Below are positions 45,591 through 58,055 of a DNA stretch of 64,000 nucleotides, piece after piece. The stretch is taken from contig NC_080567.1 in NCBI RefSeq assembly GCF_030253575.1, positions 31,570,501 to 31,634,500 on the forward strand. The letters run 5' to 3'. Below the pieces are notes generated by a model, which saw only the letters and a program-made list of their open reading frames with translations, was not told the origin of the DNA and made no database searches. This DNA is from Rhododendron vialii. Taxonomy: Eukaryota > Streptophyta > Magnoliopsida > Ericales > Ericaceae. Numbering within the stretch: the first letter of the stretch is position 1; each line of letters begins with the position of its first letter. Both the position numbers and the translations under genes were made by a program.

Positions 45591-45890
45591 ATTCTAATAT
45601 AGAAAGGGGGAGCACCACTTTGGTGTCTCCATTTTTTGAAGCCTGTCATCTATTTTTCTTTTTCCTAAATGCCCTAAAAAAAATACAAATCAAAACAGTT
45701 AACGTTGTTGGGAAAAATATGCGGAATTTCCCATAAGTAAATCACGAAGGAAATAATCTATTTTAATATATAAATGGGGAGTACCACTTTGGTGTCTCCC
45801 TTTTTTGAAACCCTATCATCTATTTTTCTTTTTCCTAAATGCCCTAAAAAAAATACAAATCAAAACAGTTGACGTTGGGAAAAATATGCC
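45591..45890. repeat. Direct repeat pair about 165 bp apart (U1)
   Basis: The box ACCACTTTGGTGTCTCC, followed by TTTTTTGAA, CTATTTTTCTTT and AAAAAAAATACAAATCAAAA, occurs twice, starting at about 45615 and 45782. The same pair is at about 55692-55980 in U2. Non-coding, origin unknown. Confidence 0.85.
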
Positions 45891-46177
45891 GTCCATTTCG
45901 ATATTGGACGGTCCAGATTTTAAATAAAATTTTTTCGGGAAAGAGTTTAATAATTAATATCTTGACCTTCCAAAACACTTTTGGATGGTTACAACTAGTG
46001 CCGTAAACAACTATTCACGGCAGAACCATGAAAAAGATTTTCTCGTACCGATATAGTATCATGGTTGTAAAACACCAGATAAGAGCAATCAGACTTGTGC
46101 TTCCGAGCTACCTCCATCGGAGAAAATGAAGGGCATTTTACTATTGCACAAAGAAAATTACAATCCTTCATAATCGT

Positions 46178-46606
46178 TTGGTCACTAGAAAAATACAATC
46201 CTTCATAATCGTTCTTGTACAGTCCCTGATACGCGTACTTGTGGAACGCAATGTAGTACACAGGGTATTTCCACAGCAGCTTGGGGAGATCATTTGGCAA
46301 CCGAAAGAACCCGGATCCTAACATCATTAACCCTTGAATTCCTCCACCTGCGATTATGCCCATGAGGAAGTTTGGCACGATGCTCGCAACGGTCATCATT
46401 AGGCTCTCGACCAGCATCATGCAGGTGAATAATACCAAATCGAAGTACACAAAGTGTTCAAATCCTCTTTGGAGTCCGGTTAGGTAATAGGCTAGTGCTC
46501 CGGGAATTAGTGAGATTAGGAGCAAATATGGCACAGAAGAGAGTGTGTTGCCTATGACAAATGCAGTGGTGCCATAGTGACCATTTAGTCTTTCCACTTC
46601 AAAAAC
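46178..46606 (-). pseudogene. ABCG copy B: partial last exon
   Basis: The first 429 nt of the ABCG last exon (splice acceptor kept at 46607-46608) are followed by unrelated sequence at about 46177. A 30-odd-bp piece around CACTAGAAAAATACAATCC is duplicated at the break. The hybrid frame runs on to 45995 but has no ABCG sequence after Asp-Gln-Thr. No upstream exons are attached. Confidence 0.85.
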
Positions 46607-47649
46607 CTGGATAGATTTGGGGAAAGTTTATAAGTAACAAGAAAAAGATACAGAATTCGTGCACATGACACTCCCAAGGCATAGGGGCTACTGGCATGGA
46701 TATATATCTACCTACGTGGTATGAAGTTATATAAGAGTAAAGCTGCATAATTTGCTTGCAGGTGCAGTCGATCATGTGAGCGCAAGCATTAAAGCATTTT
46801 TGAAACACATATTAAACTATTAAAATTGACGTGATTAAGGATTGAGAACGGAAGCACGTGTCATTTTGAAGAATTGTGACGAGTGTCGTTATAGCTATTT
46901 CATTTATATTTTTCCCAAGTTTAAGTAGTTCCAGAAGGGGAAAAGTTTCACACCCTATTTATTTGAAGAAGAATGGAAGAAGCAATGAGCATGTTCCCAT
47001 TTTGGCAGATAGGATCAACTGTAGAATGGAAAAGGCAAGCTTGTTCGTTTGGAGTACTCAAAACCCCTACGTACGGTCCCCAATAAATTTTTTTTTCTCT
47101 CTTTACTCATTTCACTTTAAAACCTCTCTTAAAATCCAAACCGAACAGGGCCGGTACCAATTGTAAGGAGCAAATGACCCCTTCGTCCTTCTATTTCCAA
47201 AAGAGTTCCAACTGTTTGTTGATGGAACATTGGGCTGGAACGAAGTTGATTTTATAAGGGGCCATAAAACAGGAGACATACAGAAAGGTCTTTCGTTGCT
47301 TTGGGCTTTTGTTTAGTGGCTTTGCTTTGCTGGCCTTTTGCTTCAGTTTGGGTACTTTCTTGCATTCCAATCTGCTTCTTGCACTTAAATTCATCTTCCC
47401 ATCTAGTGATCTTGTATTTTCAACCAAGGAAAAGAAAAAGCACAGTGGACAAATTATTTGAAGAAAGGATACCAATCGTTCCCACAAAAACCCAGAACTT
47501 ATACAGAACATGAACCAAACAAGGCCTAAAATATCATAATTTATTTGAAGGAGTTTGAAAGCTTCGAGTGATTGAACCTATTTCGTAAGATAATATTGTT
47601 AGGAAATTTGTTTTAGCTTTCTCAGAAAGCAAAGAACAATTTATCTACG

Positions 47650-47965
47650 GGGTGAAAAAAAGGTGGTGGAGGTATGCTACCTAGTAAAGTGAAGGTGATG
47701 GTGGTGATTGCGGTAATCAAGTGGTGGTGGAGGTGTGGTGATAGTTGTGATTAATTATGGTGGAGGTGGTGGTAGAAGCAATGAGATGGGGATTGTGTGG
47801 TTTGGTGGTGGTAGTAGTTGCTGTGGAGGTGCGGTGGTGAGGGATTGGTGGCAGAGGTGAAATGATGATGTTGGAGGAATTGTGGTTTTAGTAGTGGTGA
47901 AATGATGGTAAATGGTGGTGGTAGAGGGGTAGAGATGGTGGTGGTAGGGTAGATATTGGGGTGGT
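47650..47965. repeat. GGTGGT-rich tract (U1)
   Basis: About 300 bp dominated by GGTGG/GATGGTGG repeats, G-rich on the plus strand. An almost identical copy is at 57740-58055. No open frame is maintained. Confidence 0.85.
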
Positions 47966-49707
47966 CAGGGTGGGGGTGAAGTTTTAGATGTTAAAACAAT
48001 AATGTGTTGCGTTGTCACGATAAATAGAGTGTTGTAGTTATAATCAAGGCAAAATGTGTAACCTTCACCTGGATGGGGAGTAATTATAAATATTTTGCAC
48101 TAGATTTATTGGGTAGTAGTAATAAGTAATAAAAACTACACTTAGTGATGAATTATGTTAACCTAGTTCTTTAATTGATCTTAGCTTCAAAGATTTAGAT
48201 AATTCCCTTTGTTATCACCTTTTCAATCCACTGACTTTCAACGGAGGAGTTTACCGTGCTAGGATTACAATTTTAGTGGAACCGCAGGCCTCCAAGCCAT
48301 TTCTTATAAATTTTTCAAAGAAATGATTTTGATAATATTTATCTTGAGATACTTTTACAAGAAAAAATATGTGGGGCTAATTAAAAGATTGTGAAAGGTT
48401 GTTTTGAATTTGCTTCAATTGTTCTTCGGACTTGAAATGGAGGTAGGCTAGGTCCAATCGAGCCCAAGAAGCCCAATTTCTGACCCAAAATCTAACATTA
48501 CGGCCATGACATACGACTTTCGGGCTATATGGTTCAAAAGTTGCGTCATGATAAAACACTTTGCGTCCAGGTTGTTAAAGTTTGCGGTTGAGATCTCCGA
48601 AAAAAAACCGTCTACACTCTTCCTTCCTCATCCTCTCTCCTCTTTACTTCTCCCACCTCCACCCATCATCCTCCACCTCTCTCTCCCTCATGCCCCGCCC
48701 CCGGGGAGTTCTAGGCAGTAGTTGACCGCCCTGAGGGCGGTTGGGACCCGTGCAGGACTGTTTGACCAGTGACTAGAGGGGTCAGAAGGGGTGGTCTCAC
48801 ATTGCTTGGTGAAGTGTAAATTGCGTGCTATAAAATTATAAATAATATTTAGATCGTCATCCTACCTTGTACCCGACCTTTTAAAGTCGCGATGGGGTTA
48901 AAATTTTGAGCGGGTCCTTACACTCTCCCTCGCTCTCTCCTCCTCCGCCACCTTGACTCAGAGCCAGTGCGGTAGAAAAGAAGAACGTCCCATAATGACT
49001 ATTTGACGAAGAGACTTAAAAGTTGAAGAAACCCTCATTCAACAGATTCTCGGTAAAGCTTCCATCTTTCCATTTCTGAAAGTTCTATACGTACATCTGT
49101 GTGTATGGACTGTTAATTTGGGTCTTTTTTTACTACTTTTTGGGCTCATGATGAATTTCTTGAAGGAAAATTGTGGGTCTTTGGTTTTCCAGGAACCCCG
49201 TTCAACAGATTGTCTGTTGATATTTAAATTCAACAATATGTGAAGAATGTTAAATTCGGCAATTCTTTGTCTTGGAAAATATTTTACATAGAAGAGCCTG
49301 GCTGGCTCAGTCATTCTCCTTGCTTCACCCTACTTCTTAGGTGCATAACTGTACATGATGATAATATATTGCCCATGTAGCATGGCCACTAATGTCGGGG
49401 CCGAAGCCAAGGTTTCATTACCTGCTACGATGCTTGAATTCAAGCACCGATCGAGCGAAAAACTCAAATACTTATCCATTGAACTAACCATGTTGTACTT
49501 AATTCCTTCGTCTTCTCTATGATAGTTCTTGAATTTTCAAAAGATATATACACAAAACGAGAGACAACGATGAGATAGAGTACCAATAAACGTCCAAGAT
49601 CAATCCCAGGACTAACTGTGTAAGATTACGAAGTACAACTAATTTTAGTGACTACATAGATTAATTTATACAGCAGTTCAATAAACGTCAGCGACGAACA
49701 AGTGAGA

Positions 49708-49897
49708 TTATGCCCATGAGGAAATTGGGCACGATGCTTGCGACGATCATCATTAGGCTTTCTACGAGCATCATGGGGACAAACAGCGCTGAATTAAAGT
49801 ACAGGAAGTGTTCGAATGGTAATAAGAAACACAGGTACACAAGAGAATCACCTAGAAGTAGCAGAGTGGCCTTCCCAGGTACAGACACCTGGACCAC
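49708..49897 (-). pseudogene. ABCG paralogue fragment F2
   Basis: About 63 codons of ABCG transmembrane sequence (FEHFLYFNSALF...[12 protein letters not shown]), corresponding to the first part of F1, end abruptly at about 49708. It lies about 230 bp downstream of the complete gene's stop. The same fragment recurs at 60646-60835. Confidence 0.75.
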
Positions 49898-50130
49898 TAT
49901 TATCTCTCCTTGCCAAAGAATGAGTCATCCCATTCCTACTCCTACTCTCAAACGTAAACTCACACTGATTAAAACCCAAACACTCATAGCAGCGAGGCCG
50001 ACAAACGTATCGATATGATTAATCATTGGACCGCCTCCACCATTGTCTTCCTTCGTCCGGGAAAGACACGGAGATTAATGATTATGGACAAAAGATTAAC
50101 TCATGTGATTTACCAGGGGAAAAAAAAAGT

Positions 50131-53100
50131 TCAACTCATGTGAACTGCAGTAGCAGTTGGATTCTCCGTCACTTGAGTCATCTGTTGAGGCTTCACAGAA
50201 ATGAATTTGCTAATGACAGGCTTCACTTTTTCAACACTCTTGATTATAACCAAAAACAGGACCCGGTAAACCACCACCATTCCCAACAATATCCCAAGAT
50301 CATCCCACTTGGAATACCCCATTTCCACTTGAAATTCATCTCTCAAAATTTCTTCACCGCTGATCATCACATCCAATCCCCCTGTTTGGTCACTAGAAAA
50401 ATACAATCCTTCAAAATCGTTCTTGTACAGTCCCTGATATGCGTACTTATGGAACGCGATGTAGTGCACAGGGTATTTCCACAACAGCTTGGGGAGATCA
50501 TTTGGCAACCGAAAGAACCCGGATCCTAACATCATTAACCCTTGAATTCCTCCACCAACGATTATGCCCATGAGGAAGTTTGGCACGATGCTCGCAACGG
50601 TCATCATTAGGCTCTCGACCAGCATCATGCAGGTGAATAACACCAAATCGAAGTACACAAAGTGTTCAAATCCTTTTTGGAGTCCGGTTAGGTAATAGGC
50701 TAGTGCTCCGGAAATTAGTGAGATCAGCAGCAAATATGGCACAGAAGAGAGTGTGTTGCCTATGATAAATGCAGTGGTGCCATAGTGACCATTTAGTCTT
50801 TCCACTTCAAAAACCTGGATAGATTTGGGGAAAGTTTGTAAGTAACAAGAAAAAGATACAGAATTCGTGCACAAGACACTCTCAAGGCATAGGGGCTACT
50901 GGCCACAGAACTACGGGTTTACACCGTTTGAGTTTTCTTTTAATTTTTACTAGAGCCATAGCAAAACTTAGTTGAAAATAAGGTCGCGACATGCATGACG
51001 TTCAACTAATTTGGAACCATACGTTACTAGTACAACTACGTAATAGAGGGGATCGCGATCTTTTCCTACCTTCATATCTTCCACAAACGAGGGGAAGCCA
51101 CCAATTGCCATGAAAGTAAGGAATGAAGCTATAAACATGAGGAGTGCACCTCTGGGCTGAAAATAATCACAACCATAATTATCAATATTGCCTATCTTGT
51201 TGCACAAATCTGTAAAAGATGGAATCACACATTCTATTTGTTGCATCCTAACATCTGTGAATTCTTTACCTCTCCAATAATGACATATACACATCGAATT
51301 TTCGTTGAAAAGCTTCTACATTGCAGAAGTTCTGATAGCACGCGTCTTTTTAGCAACGAATGCTATCCTACCTTCACAATATTAAGTGTTCACTTTTTCA
51401 AAAAAGACAAAATGGTGAAATTGTTTTGCTCCTCTGTTTCTTACTTGGATTGAACTGTAACTCGTGCCAACATCATAATAAAGAGTTCCCAAACCGACAG
51501 CCAAAGCGATATACATTGCTAGGCGCAGCCAGTAATAACCAACATCGCGAGACATGTTGACAGAAGACCTTTTGGTGAGAACAAGGCATTGAGTAAAGAA
51601 GCTAGCATGGCTTGTGCTCGTCTCAAGTGATCCACCTCCCTGAAACACACAGGAACAGTTGCCGTTATATTATGTCCATCAGATTTCAAAAATGATAAAT
51701 TCCAAGTTTTACTTATTTCCTGAGTTACCTTTCTGCATATGTCAGAAACTTGTCTTTTAACTCTTTGATGGCTATCAGATGAGTTATAGGATGTTACAAG
51801 AATGTCGATCACTTCCACTTTCGCTACCTTTCCATTAGATCCGTGCTCTATGTCCTGTTAAAAATGTTCAATCTTATCTAAGTAGGAAGTTTTTTTGGTA
51901 ATTAAACCGTTTATTAGAAAGATCGAACACTAAGTATGAAGTTGAATGTATCGAAACGAAGGTGCAGTTCAATAAGGTTGTTACCTCGTCAAAATCTGTG
52001 TTTATCATTCTAAGGAATTGATCAGCTGGATTCCGAAGAGTCGGGTAAATGAAGCCGTTTGATGTGAAAAACTTCAACGAATCAAAATCACGAATGAATG
52101 AATTAGTAGCTACACAAACTTTTTTATGAAAACACTTCCAGGATGTATACATGGAATTTCCTTTGCTCTTACCTCATTTGTTTTGCTAGCAGGGCCAAAG
52201 TACACCACTCTACCCAAAGACAAGAGACAAAGGCTGTCGAACAGTTCGAACACTTCACTGCTCGGTTGATGGATGGCCGCGATGATAGTCCTCCCCTCTC
52301 TTTGCTCTAGTTGGGTGATTCTACTCATGACATAGTAGGAAGCAGCACTATCTAGTCCGCTCGTTGGCTCATCGAGGAAAAGAAGCTTTGGGCGTGTCAG
52401 GATCTCAATGCAAATGCTTACCCGCCTCCTTTGGCCCCCACTGAGGCCTTTGGTGCCCCAGCCTCCAATTCTTGTGTTCATACAATCATGCAATCCCATT
52501 TCTCGTATCGTGATTTCTGCTCTCTCCTTTTTCTCGGATTTGGACATGGAGTTTGGTAGCTGAAATTGAGCGGAGTAGTAAATGGCTTCTATGACCGTTA
52601 ACGTTGCAATCAAGGTTTCATCTTGAGTCACATAAGCCTGATTTGATGACAAACAGAAAAAAAGTAGTTATTGAAGGGATTGGAGTTTTTAAATAAGTTG
52701 AGGAATTTTTATTTATTTTTAATCTTTACCGATGTTCCATAAGCCAGAGCCTGTTTGCGACCATTCATTAGAATATCACCAGTGTGTCTAGTGTTGGCTC
52801 CCAATCTCCCTGTAGTTTGTGATATGTTACTAAATATACCAAGAGGAGAAAATCTTGTTTACGGATTCAATCGTAACCGTCCAGAACACTTTTGGACGGC
52901 TGTGATTGGTTGGTGCTGTAAACAACATGTTTATGGCACATCCGTAAATAAGAATATCTCATTCTAGAACACTTTTGGACAATCACGATTGAGTTCTATA
53001 AACAAGTGTTTACAGCACATCCGTAAACAAGATTTTCTCATAAGTAAATACTTTAATGCATAAGTTGTGACATTTGAAAAAAGAAGAAGGGAATCTGACA

Positions 53101-53572
53101 TTGGTTTTTATCGGTGCATCGCACAGGAGATACGTGCACTTGTTTGTCAGTATCAGAGTGTATATCATTGTCCTGAAAATGGGAAAATAGTACACGTACC
53201 TGCTAAGGCGTCGAGTAGGGTAGTCTTGCCACAGCCGGAAGGGCCCATTACGGCCAAGATCTCACTGGGCTGCGCGTAACCCGTAAGGCCTTGGACGATG
53301 GGTCTCCGTCTACCTTTTATATCTGAAACCGTGACCCATAAATCCTCCCATGTCACAGAAATGCCTCCATTGTCGTTCAACAGAGGTTCAACTCTAACGT
53401 CCTCGTGATCTACCATTACTCCATGGTACTCCGGCAATATTGGACTAGTGCTGGTTTCCACCTCCACTGAGTGAATCTTGATTTTCGTATCGGTATGTGT
53501 GTCTGATGAGTTGAAGTTGATCAGTTGAGAGGTACCCACATTAGGTTCCATGGAGTGTTGAAGTGTGGACAT
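50131..53572 (-). CDS. ABCG half-size transporter (ABCG11/WBC11-like), eight exons, 698 aa: copy C
   Basis: Exons (minus): 53572-53200, 52809-52730, 52637-52173, 52071-51985, 51854-51729, 51639-51445, 51156-51070, 50814-50131. All junctions are GT-AG and join in frame to 698 codons. N-terminal ATPase: Walker [10 protein letters not shown] (110-118), signature LSGGQ (216-220), Walker B LLFLDEP (236-242), His-loop His274. The C-terminal half has about six membrane spans, first in [21 protein letters not shown], and a large loop before the last. Relatives are plasma-membrane exporters of cuticular lipids and other hydrophobic compounds working as dimers; substrate here is unknown. The first in-frame ATG is at 53572; a second lies 7 codons later. 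This is the only complete member of the array. Confidence 0.93.
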
Positions 53573-53650
53573 TGTTCTGTCGTGTGTATTTAAGAAAGAA
53601 AGAGAGAGAGCTGGTGAGAGGGCATGCAGTGACAAGGGAAGGCAGAATTT

Positions 53651-53658
53651 TGCTTATA
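53651..53658 (-). promoter_or_regulatory. Possible TATA box of ABCG copy C
   Basis: TATAAGCA on the minus strand lies about 79 bp upstream of the chosen ATG. The junction between repeat units is about 105 bp further upstream, so the gene keeps under 200 bp of non-repeated promoter. Confidence 0.45.
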
Positions 53659-53779
53659 TTGACTTATGCACGGTAATTGAGAAATCTCAGTTATTGATAT
53701 TTCTTCTTGCATTCAGTGCGGTTCTTTATTAGTCGGTAGGTGGGGTGGTGAGATATCATAATCTGGCCTGAACACCTAA

Positions 53780-53997
53780 GCCTTTGTTCGGTAAAATAAG
53801 TCACTTAGCTCATTTTTTTTGTCCTTATTCAAATTATTTTCGCATTTGTTAGTTTTTGATCAATTTTTTGGGGATCATTGCTTCTTCATGACAAGATGAA
53901 TCTAAAAAGTAAAAAATTTAGATCGAAATCTAATTTTTTTTAATAAAGACGAAAAAATTGACTTATAGCCAAGTGGCTTATTTAACCGAACAACCCC
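53780..53997. mobile_element. Tourist-like MITE at the U2 left edge
   Basis: Copy of 43714-43932, with TAA at 53777-53779 and 53998-54000. Length 218 bp. Confidence 0.87.
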
Positions 53998-54811
53998 TAA
54001 GTTATAAGCCAACAGTTTGAGGATTTCCAGGACTTATAGATCTCCAATTTATGTCTACCACGTTTTTGTGCAGTGAGCCACAGAAGTCCAATTATGTTTT
54101 GCCCTGTTCTGATTGTACTAAGTTTGGTGCGAAGTATAAATTATCGACAGGAGAATTAATGTAATTTGAATGGTTAGCATTTAGTGCTCCGCTTACTTTC
54201 ATCACCTCGAGGCAAACACAAAGAGCGCATTTTATTTTATTTTTTTAAATCGAACCCACAGATTAGGCCTAGATTTTCCATTAATGGGTTGTTAACTTTT
54301 TAAAATTGAACTAAAAGAGAGTTTGTTCTTGATCTCCAACTTTCTGATCAATTTAAATGTAATATAGTTATTGTTAGCATAATATTATGAAAGATTATTT
54401 TTTAACAGTCAAGGTTAATAATGGCATGCTAAGGCTATGTCTTAAGTAATACAATAAATGAATGCAGTACTTGACAATCGACTTTTTTTTAACAGTCATA
54501 AGAATGCACATAACTGGGGAAATATATACATCATTTTCTTTTCGTTGTATTGGGCTTCTGTTTAGCTACTTATTTTGTAGGCTTAACCCTTGAAATTTTT
54601 TTGGTGCATGATGGGATATGCAGATTAGCAGATAGGATAATGTACGTGTTACCTTGCTCCATTTATATTGTCGGGGTAAGAACATTGAAAAATATGCATG
54701 TTTAGCTTCATCAAGTAGCTATAGAGACTAGAACCCTAACCGTGTTTGAGGAACTCAAATATTTACCTATTAGTACAATCACTGCGTGGTGTTGCTTCAA
54801 CCTACATGTTG

Positions 54812-55245
54812 GGACTGGGGGAAGCTGCTGTGCAGCACGAAGCTGCACAGCGTGCTGCGCACCCGCCGGCAAGCCTTGTCGGCATCGGTCCGGTGATTGG
54901 AGACGTTCACCGCGTAGAGCTCATCGAGTTCTATGTGTACGCCAAAAATCAGCTTGATCACATATTGTTAAGGGCCTCATTGGAATATATATAACTTGAA
55001 AAAAATAAATCCTAATGGATACAAAACACTAGATCAAAACCACTGAATCCATTTTTTTCAAGTTATATGTGTTCGGATGAGACACTTATCGATATTTGAT
55101 CGAGCTGATTTTTGGCGTACACGTAGAACTTGATGAGCTCTACGCGGTGAACGTCTCCGATCGCCGGACAGATGTCGGCAAGGCTCCCCGGAGGGTGCGC
55201 AGCACACTGTGCAGCACGAAGCTGCACAACAGCTTCCCCCAGTCC
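54812..55245. mobile_element. GC-armed MULE MITE, U2 copy, 434 bp
   Basis: Copy of 44747-45168 with a perfect 9-bp duplication TACATGTTG (54803-54811 and 55246-55254). It carries an extra CACTGTGCAG segment near 55204 that strengthens the inverted match, so this copy is closer to the original element than the U1 one. Confidence 0.9.
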
Positions 55246-55667
55246 TACATGTTGTACTTGAATTCCGTATTACTAACCTCTAAGATAATCTAGAATTAGA
55301 AGGTCTACACCCTTCAAAAATAGGAGCCCTCGCCCTACCTGAATTCTGCCTCTCCTTAGGTGAATCTTGGTTCTGTCACTGGCTCCACCCACAAACTTGA
55401 GACGAGCAATGCTACATCCATCTTAAAAATTCTCTCGCAAGTGATTATAGGACCCAAGATACTAGTTATAAGGTCTGTTTACACTCATTTTTGGCACCCA
55501 GTCCTAGACAAGCGCTGGAAGGCCATTTAATTGAAATTTGATTAAATTGGGCCGAAAAATAGAGATGTATTAGACTAAAATTAATGGGCCAAGATAGTGT
55601 TGATTGGGCCTGGTTAGTTTTAATTTGTTTCAGTTGAAATTATGAAGTTATGAGCTATGAGTTTTCT

Positions 55668-55980
55668 ATTCTAATATCTATTCTCATATAGAAAGGGGGA
55701 GCACCACTTTGGTGTCTCCCTTTTTTGAAGCCCTGTCATCTATTTTTCTTTTCCCTAAATCCCTAAAAAAAATACAAATCAAAGCAGTTAACGTTGTTGG
55801 GAAAAATATGCGGAATTTTCCACGAGTAAATCACGAAGGAAATAATCTATTTTAATATATAAATGGGGAGTACCACTTTGGTGTCACCCTTTTTTGAAAC
55901 CCTGTCATCTATTTTTCTTTTCCCTAAATGCCCTAAAAAAAATACAAATCAAAACAGTTGACGTTGTTGGGAAAAATATG
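55668..55980. repeat. Direct repeat pair (U2)
   Basis: Duplicate of the pair at 45591-45890, with an extra TCTATTCTCATATAG-type insertion before the first member. Confidence 0.8.
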
Positions 55981-56269
55981 CCATCCATTTCGATATTGGA
56001 CGGTCTAGATTTTAAATAAAATTTTTTCGGGAAAGAGTTTAATCATTAATATCTTGACCTTCCAAAACACTTTTGGATGGTTACGACTAGTGCCGTAAAC
56101 AACTATTCACGGCAGAACCATGAAAAAGATTTTCTCGTACCGATATAGTATCATGGTTGTAAAACACCAGATAAGAGCAATCAGACTTGTGCTTCCGAGC
56201 TACCTCCATCGGAGAAAGAGAAGGGCATTTTACTATTGCAAAAAGAAAATTACAATCCTTCATAATCGT

Positions 56270-56698
56270 TTGGTCACTAGAAAAACACAATCCTTCATAA
56301 TCGTTCTTGTACAGTCCCTGATACGCGTACTTGTGGAACGCGATGTAGTACACAGGGTATTTCCACAGCAGCTTGGGGAGATCATTTGGCAACCGAAAGA
56401 ACCCGGATCCTAACATCATTAACCCTTGAATTCCTCCACCTGCGATTATGCCCATGAGGAAGTTTGGCACGATGCTCGCAACGGTCATCATTAGGCTCTC
56501 GACCAGCATCATGCAGGTGAATAACACCAAATCGAAGTACACAAAGTGTTCAAATCCTCTTTGGAGTCCGGTTAGGTAATAGGCTAGTGCTCCGGGAATT
56601 AGTGAGATCAGGAGCAAATATGGCACAGAAGAGAGTGTGTTGCCTATGACAAATGCAGTGGTGCCATAGTGACCATTTAGTCTTTCCACTTCAAAAAC
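56270..56698 (-). pseudogene. ABCG copy D: partial last exon
   Basis: U2 counterpart of copy B, with the same truncation point and the same unrelated tail. It therefore existed as a fragment before the duplication. Confidence 0.85.
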
Positions 56699-57739
56699 CT
56701 GGATAGATTTGGGGAAAGTTTATAAGTAACAAGAAAAAGATACAGAATTCGTGCACATGACACTCCCAAGGCATAGGGGCTACTGGCATGGATATATATC
56801 TACCTACGTGGTATGAAGTTATATAAGAGTAAAGCAGCATAATTTGCTTGCAGGTGCAGTCTTGTGAGCGCAAGCATTAAAGCATTTTTGAAACACATAT
56901 TAAACTATTAAAATTGACGTGATTAAGGATTGAGAATGGAAGCACGTGACATTTTGAAGAATTGTGACGAGTGTCGTTATAGCTATTTCATTTATATTTT
57001 TTCCAAGTTTAAGTAGTTCCAGAAGGGGAAAAGTTTCACACCCTATTTATTTGAAGAAGAATGGAAGAAGCAATGAGCATGTTCCCATTTTGGCAGATAG
57101 GATCAACTGTAGAATGGAAAAGGTAGGCTTGTTCGTTTGGAGTACTCAAAACCCCTACGTACGGTCCCCAATAATTTTTTTTTCTCTCTTTACTCATTAC
57201 ACTTTAAAACCTCTCTTAAAATCCTAACCGAACAGGGTCGGTACCAATTGTAAGGATCAAATGACCCCTTCGTCCTTTTATTTCCAAAAGAGTTCCAACT
57301 GTTTGTTGATGGAACATTGGGCTGGAACGGAGTTGATTTTATAAGGGGCCATAAAACAGGAGACATACAGAAAGGTCTTTCGTTGCTTTGGGCTTTTGTT
57401 TAGTGGCTTTGTTTTGCAGGCCATTTGCTTCAGTTTGGGTACTTTCTTGCATTCCAATCTGCTTCTTGCACTTAAATTCATCTTCCCATCTAGTGATGTT
57501 CTTGTATTTTCAACCAAGGAAAAGAAAAAGCACAGTGGACAAATTATTTGAAGAAAGGATACCAATCGTTCCCACAAAAACCCAGAACTTATACAGAACA
57601 TGAACCAAACAAGGCCTAAAATACCATAATTTACTTGAAGGAGTTTGAAAGCTTCGAGTGATTGAACCTATTTCGTAAAATAATATTGTTGGGAAATTTG
57701 TTTTAGCTTTCTCAGAAAGCAAAGAACAATTTATCTACG

Positions 57740-58055
57740 GGGTGAAAAAAAGGTGGTGGAGGTATGATACCTAGTAAAGTGATGGTGATGGTGGTGATTG
57801 CGGTAATCAAGTGGTGGTGGAGGTGTGGTGATAGTTGTGATTAATTATGGTGGAGGTGGTGGTAGAAGCAATGAGATGGGGATTGTGTGGTTTGGTGGTG
57901 GTAGTAGTTGCTGTGGAGGTGCGGTGGTGAGGGATTGGTGGCAGAGGTGAAATGATGATGCTGGAGGAATTGTGGTTTTAGTAGTGGTGAAATGATGGTA
58001 AATGGTGGTGGTAGAGGGGTAGAGATGGTGGTGGTAGGGTAGATATTGGGGTGGT
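57740..58055. repeat. GGTGGT-rich tract (U2)
   Basis: Near-identical copy of 47650-47965. Confidence 0.85.

Larger units (their letters stand above)
43694..53762. repeat. Tandem repeat unit U1, about 10.07 kb
   Basis: 43694 onward and 53763 onward are near-identical over the full length compared. Both start at CTGGCCTGAACACCTAAG and hold the same MITE, MULE MITE, ABCG fragment, GGT-rich tract, F fragment and ABCG gene in the same order. The offset grows from 10,065 to 10,092 by small indels, then to about 10,888 after the solo LTR in the right unit. U1 contains the one complete transporter. Confidence 0.93.
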
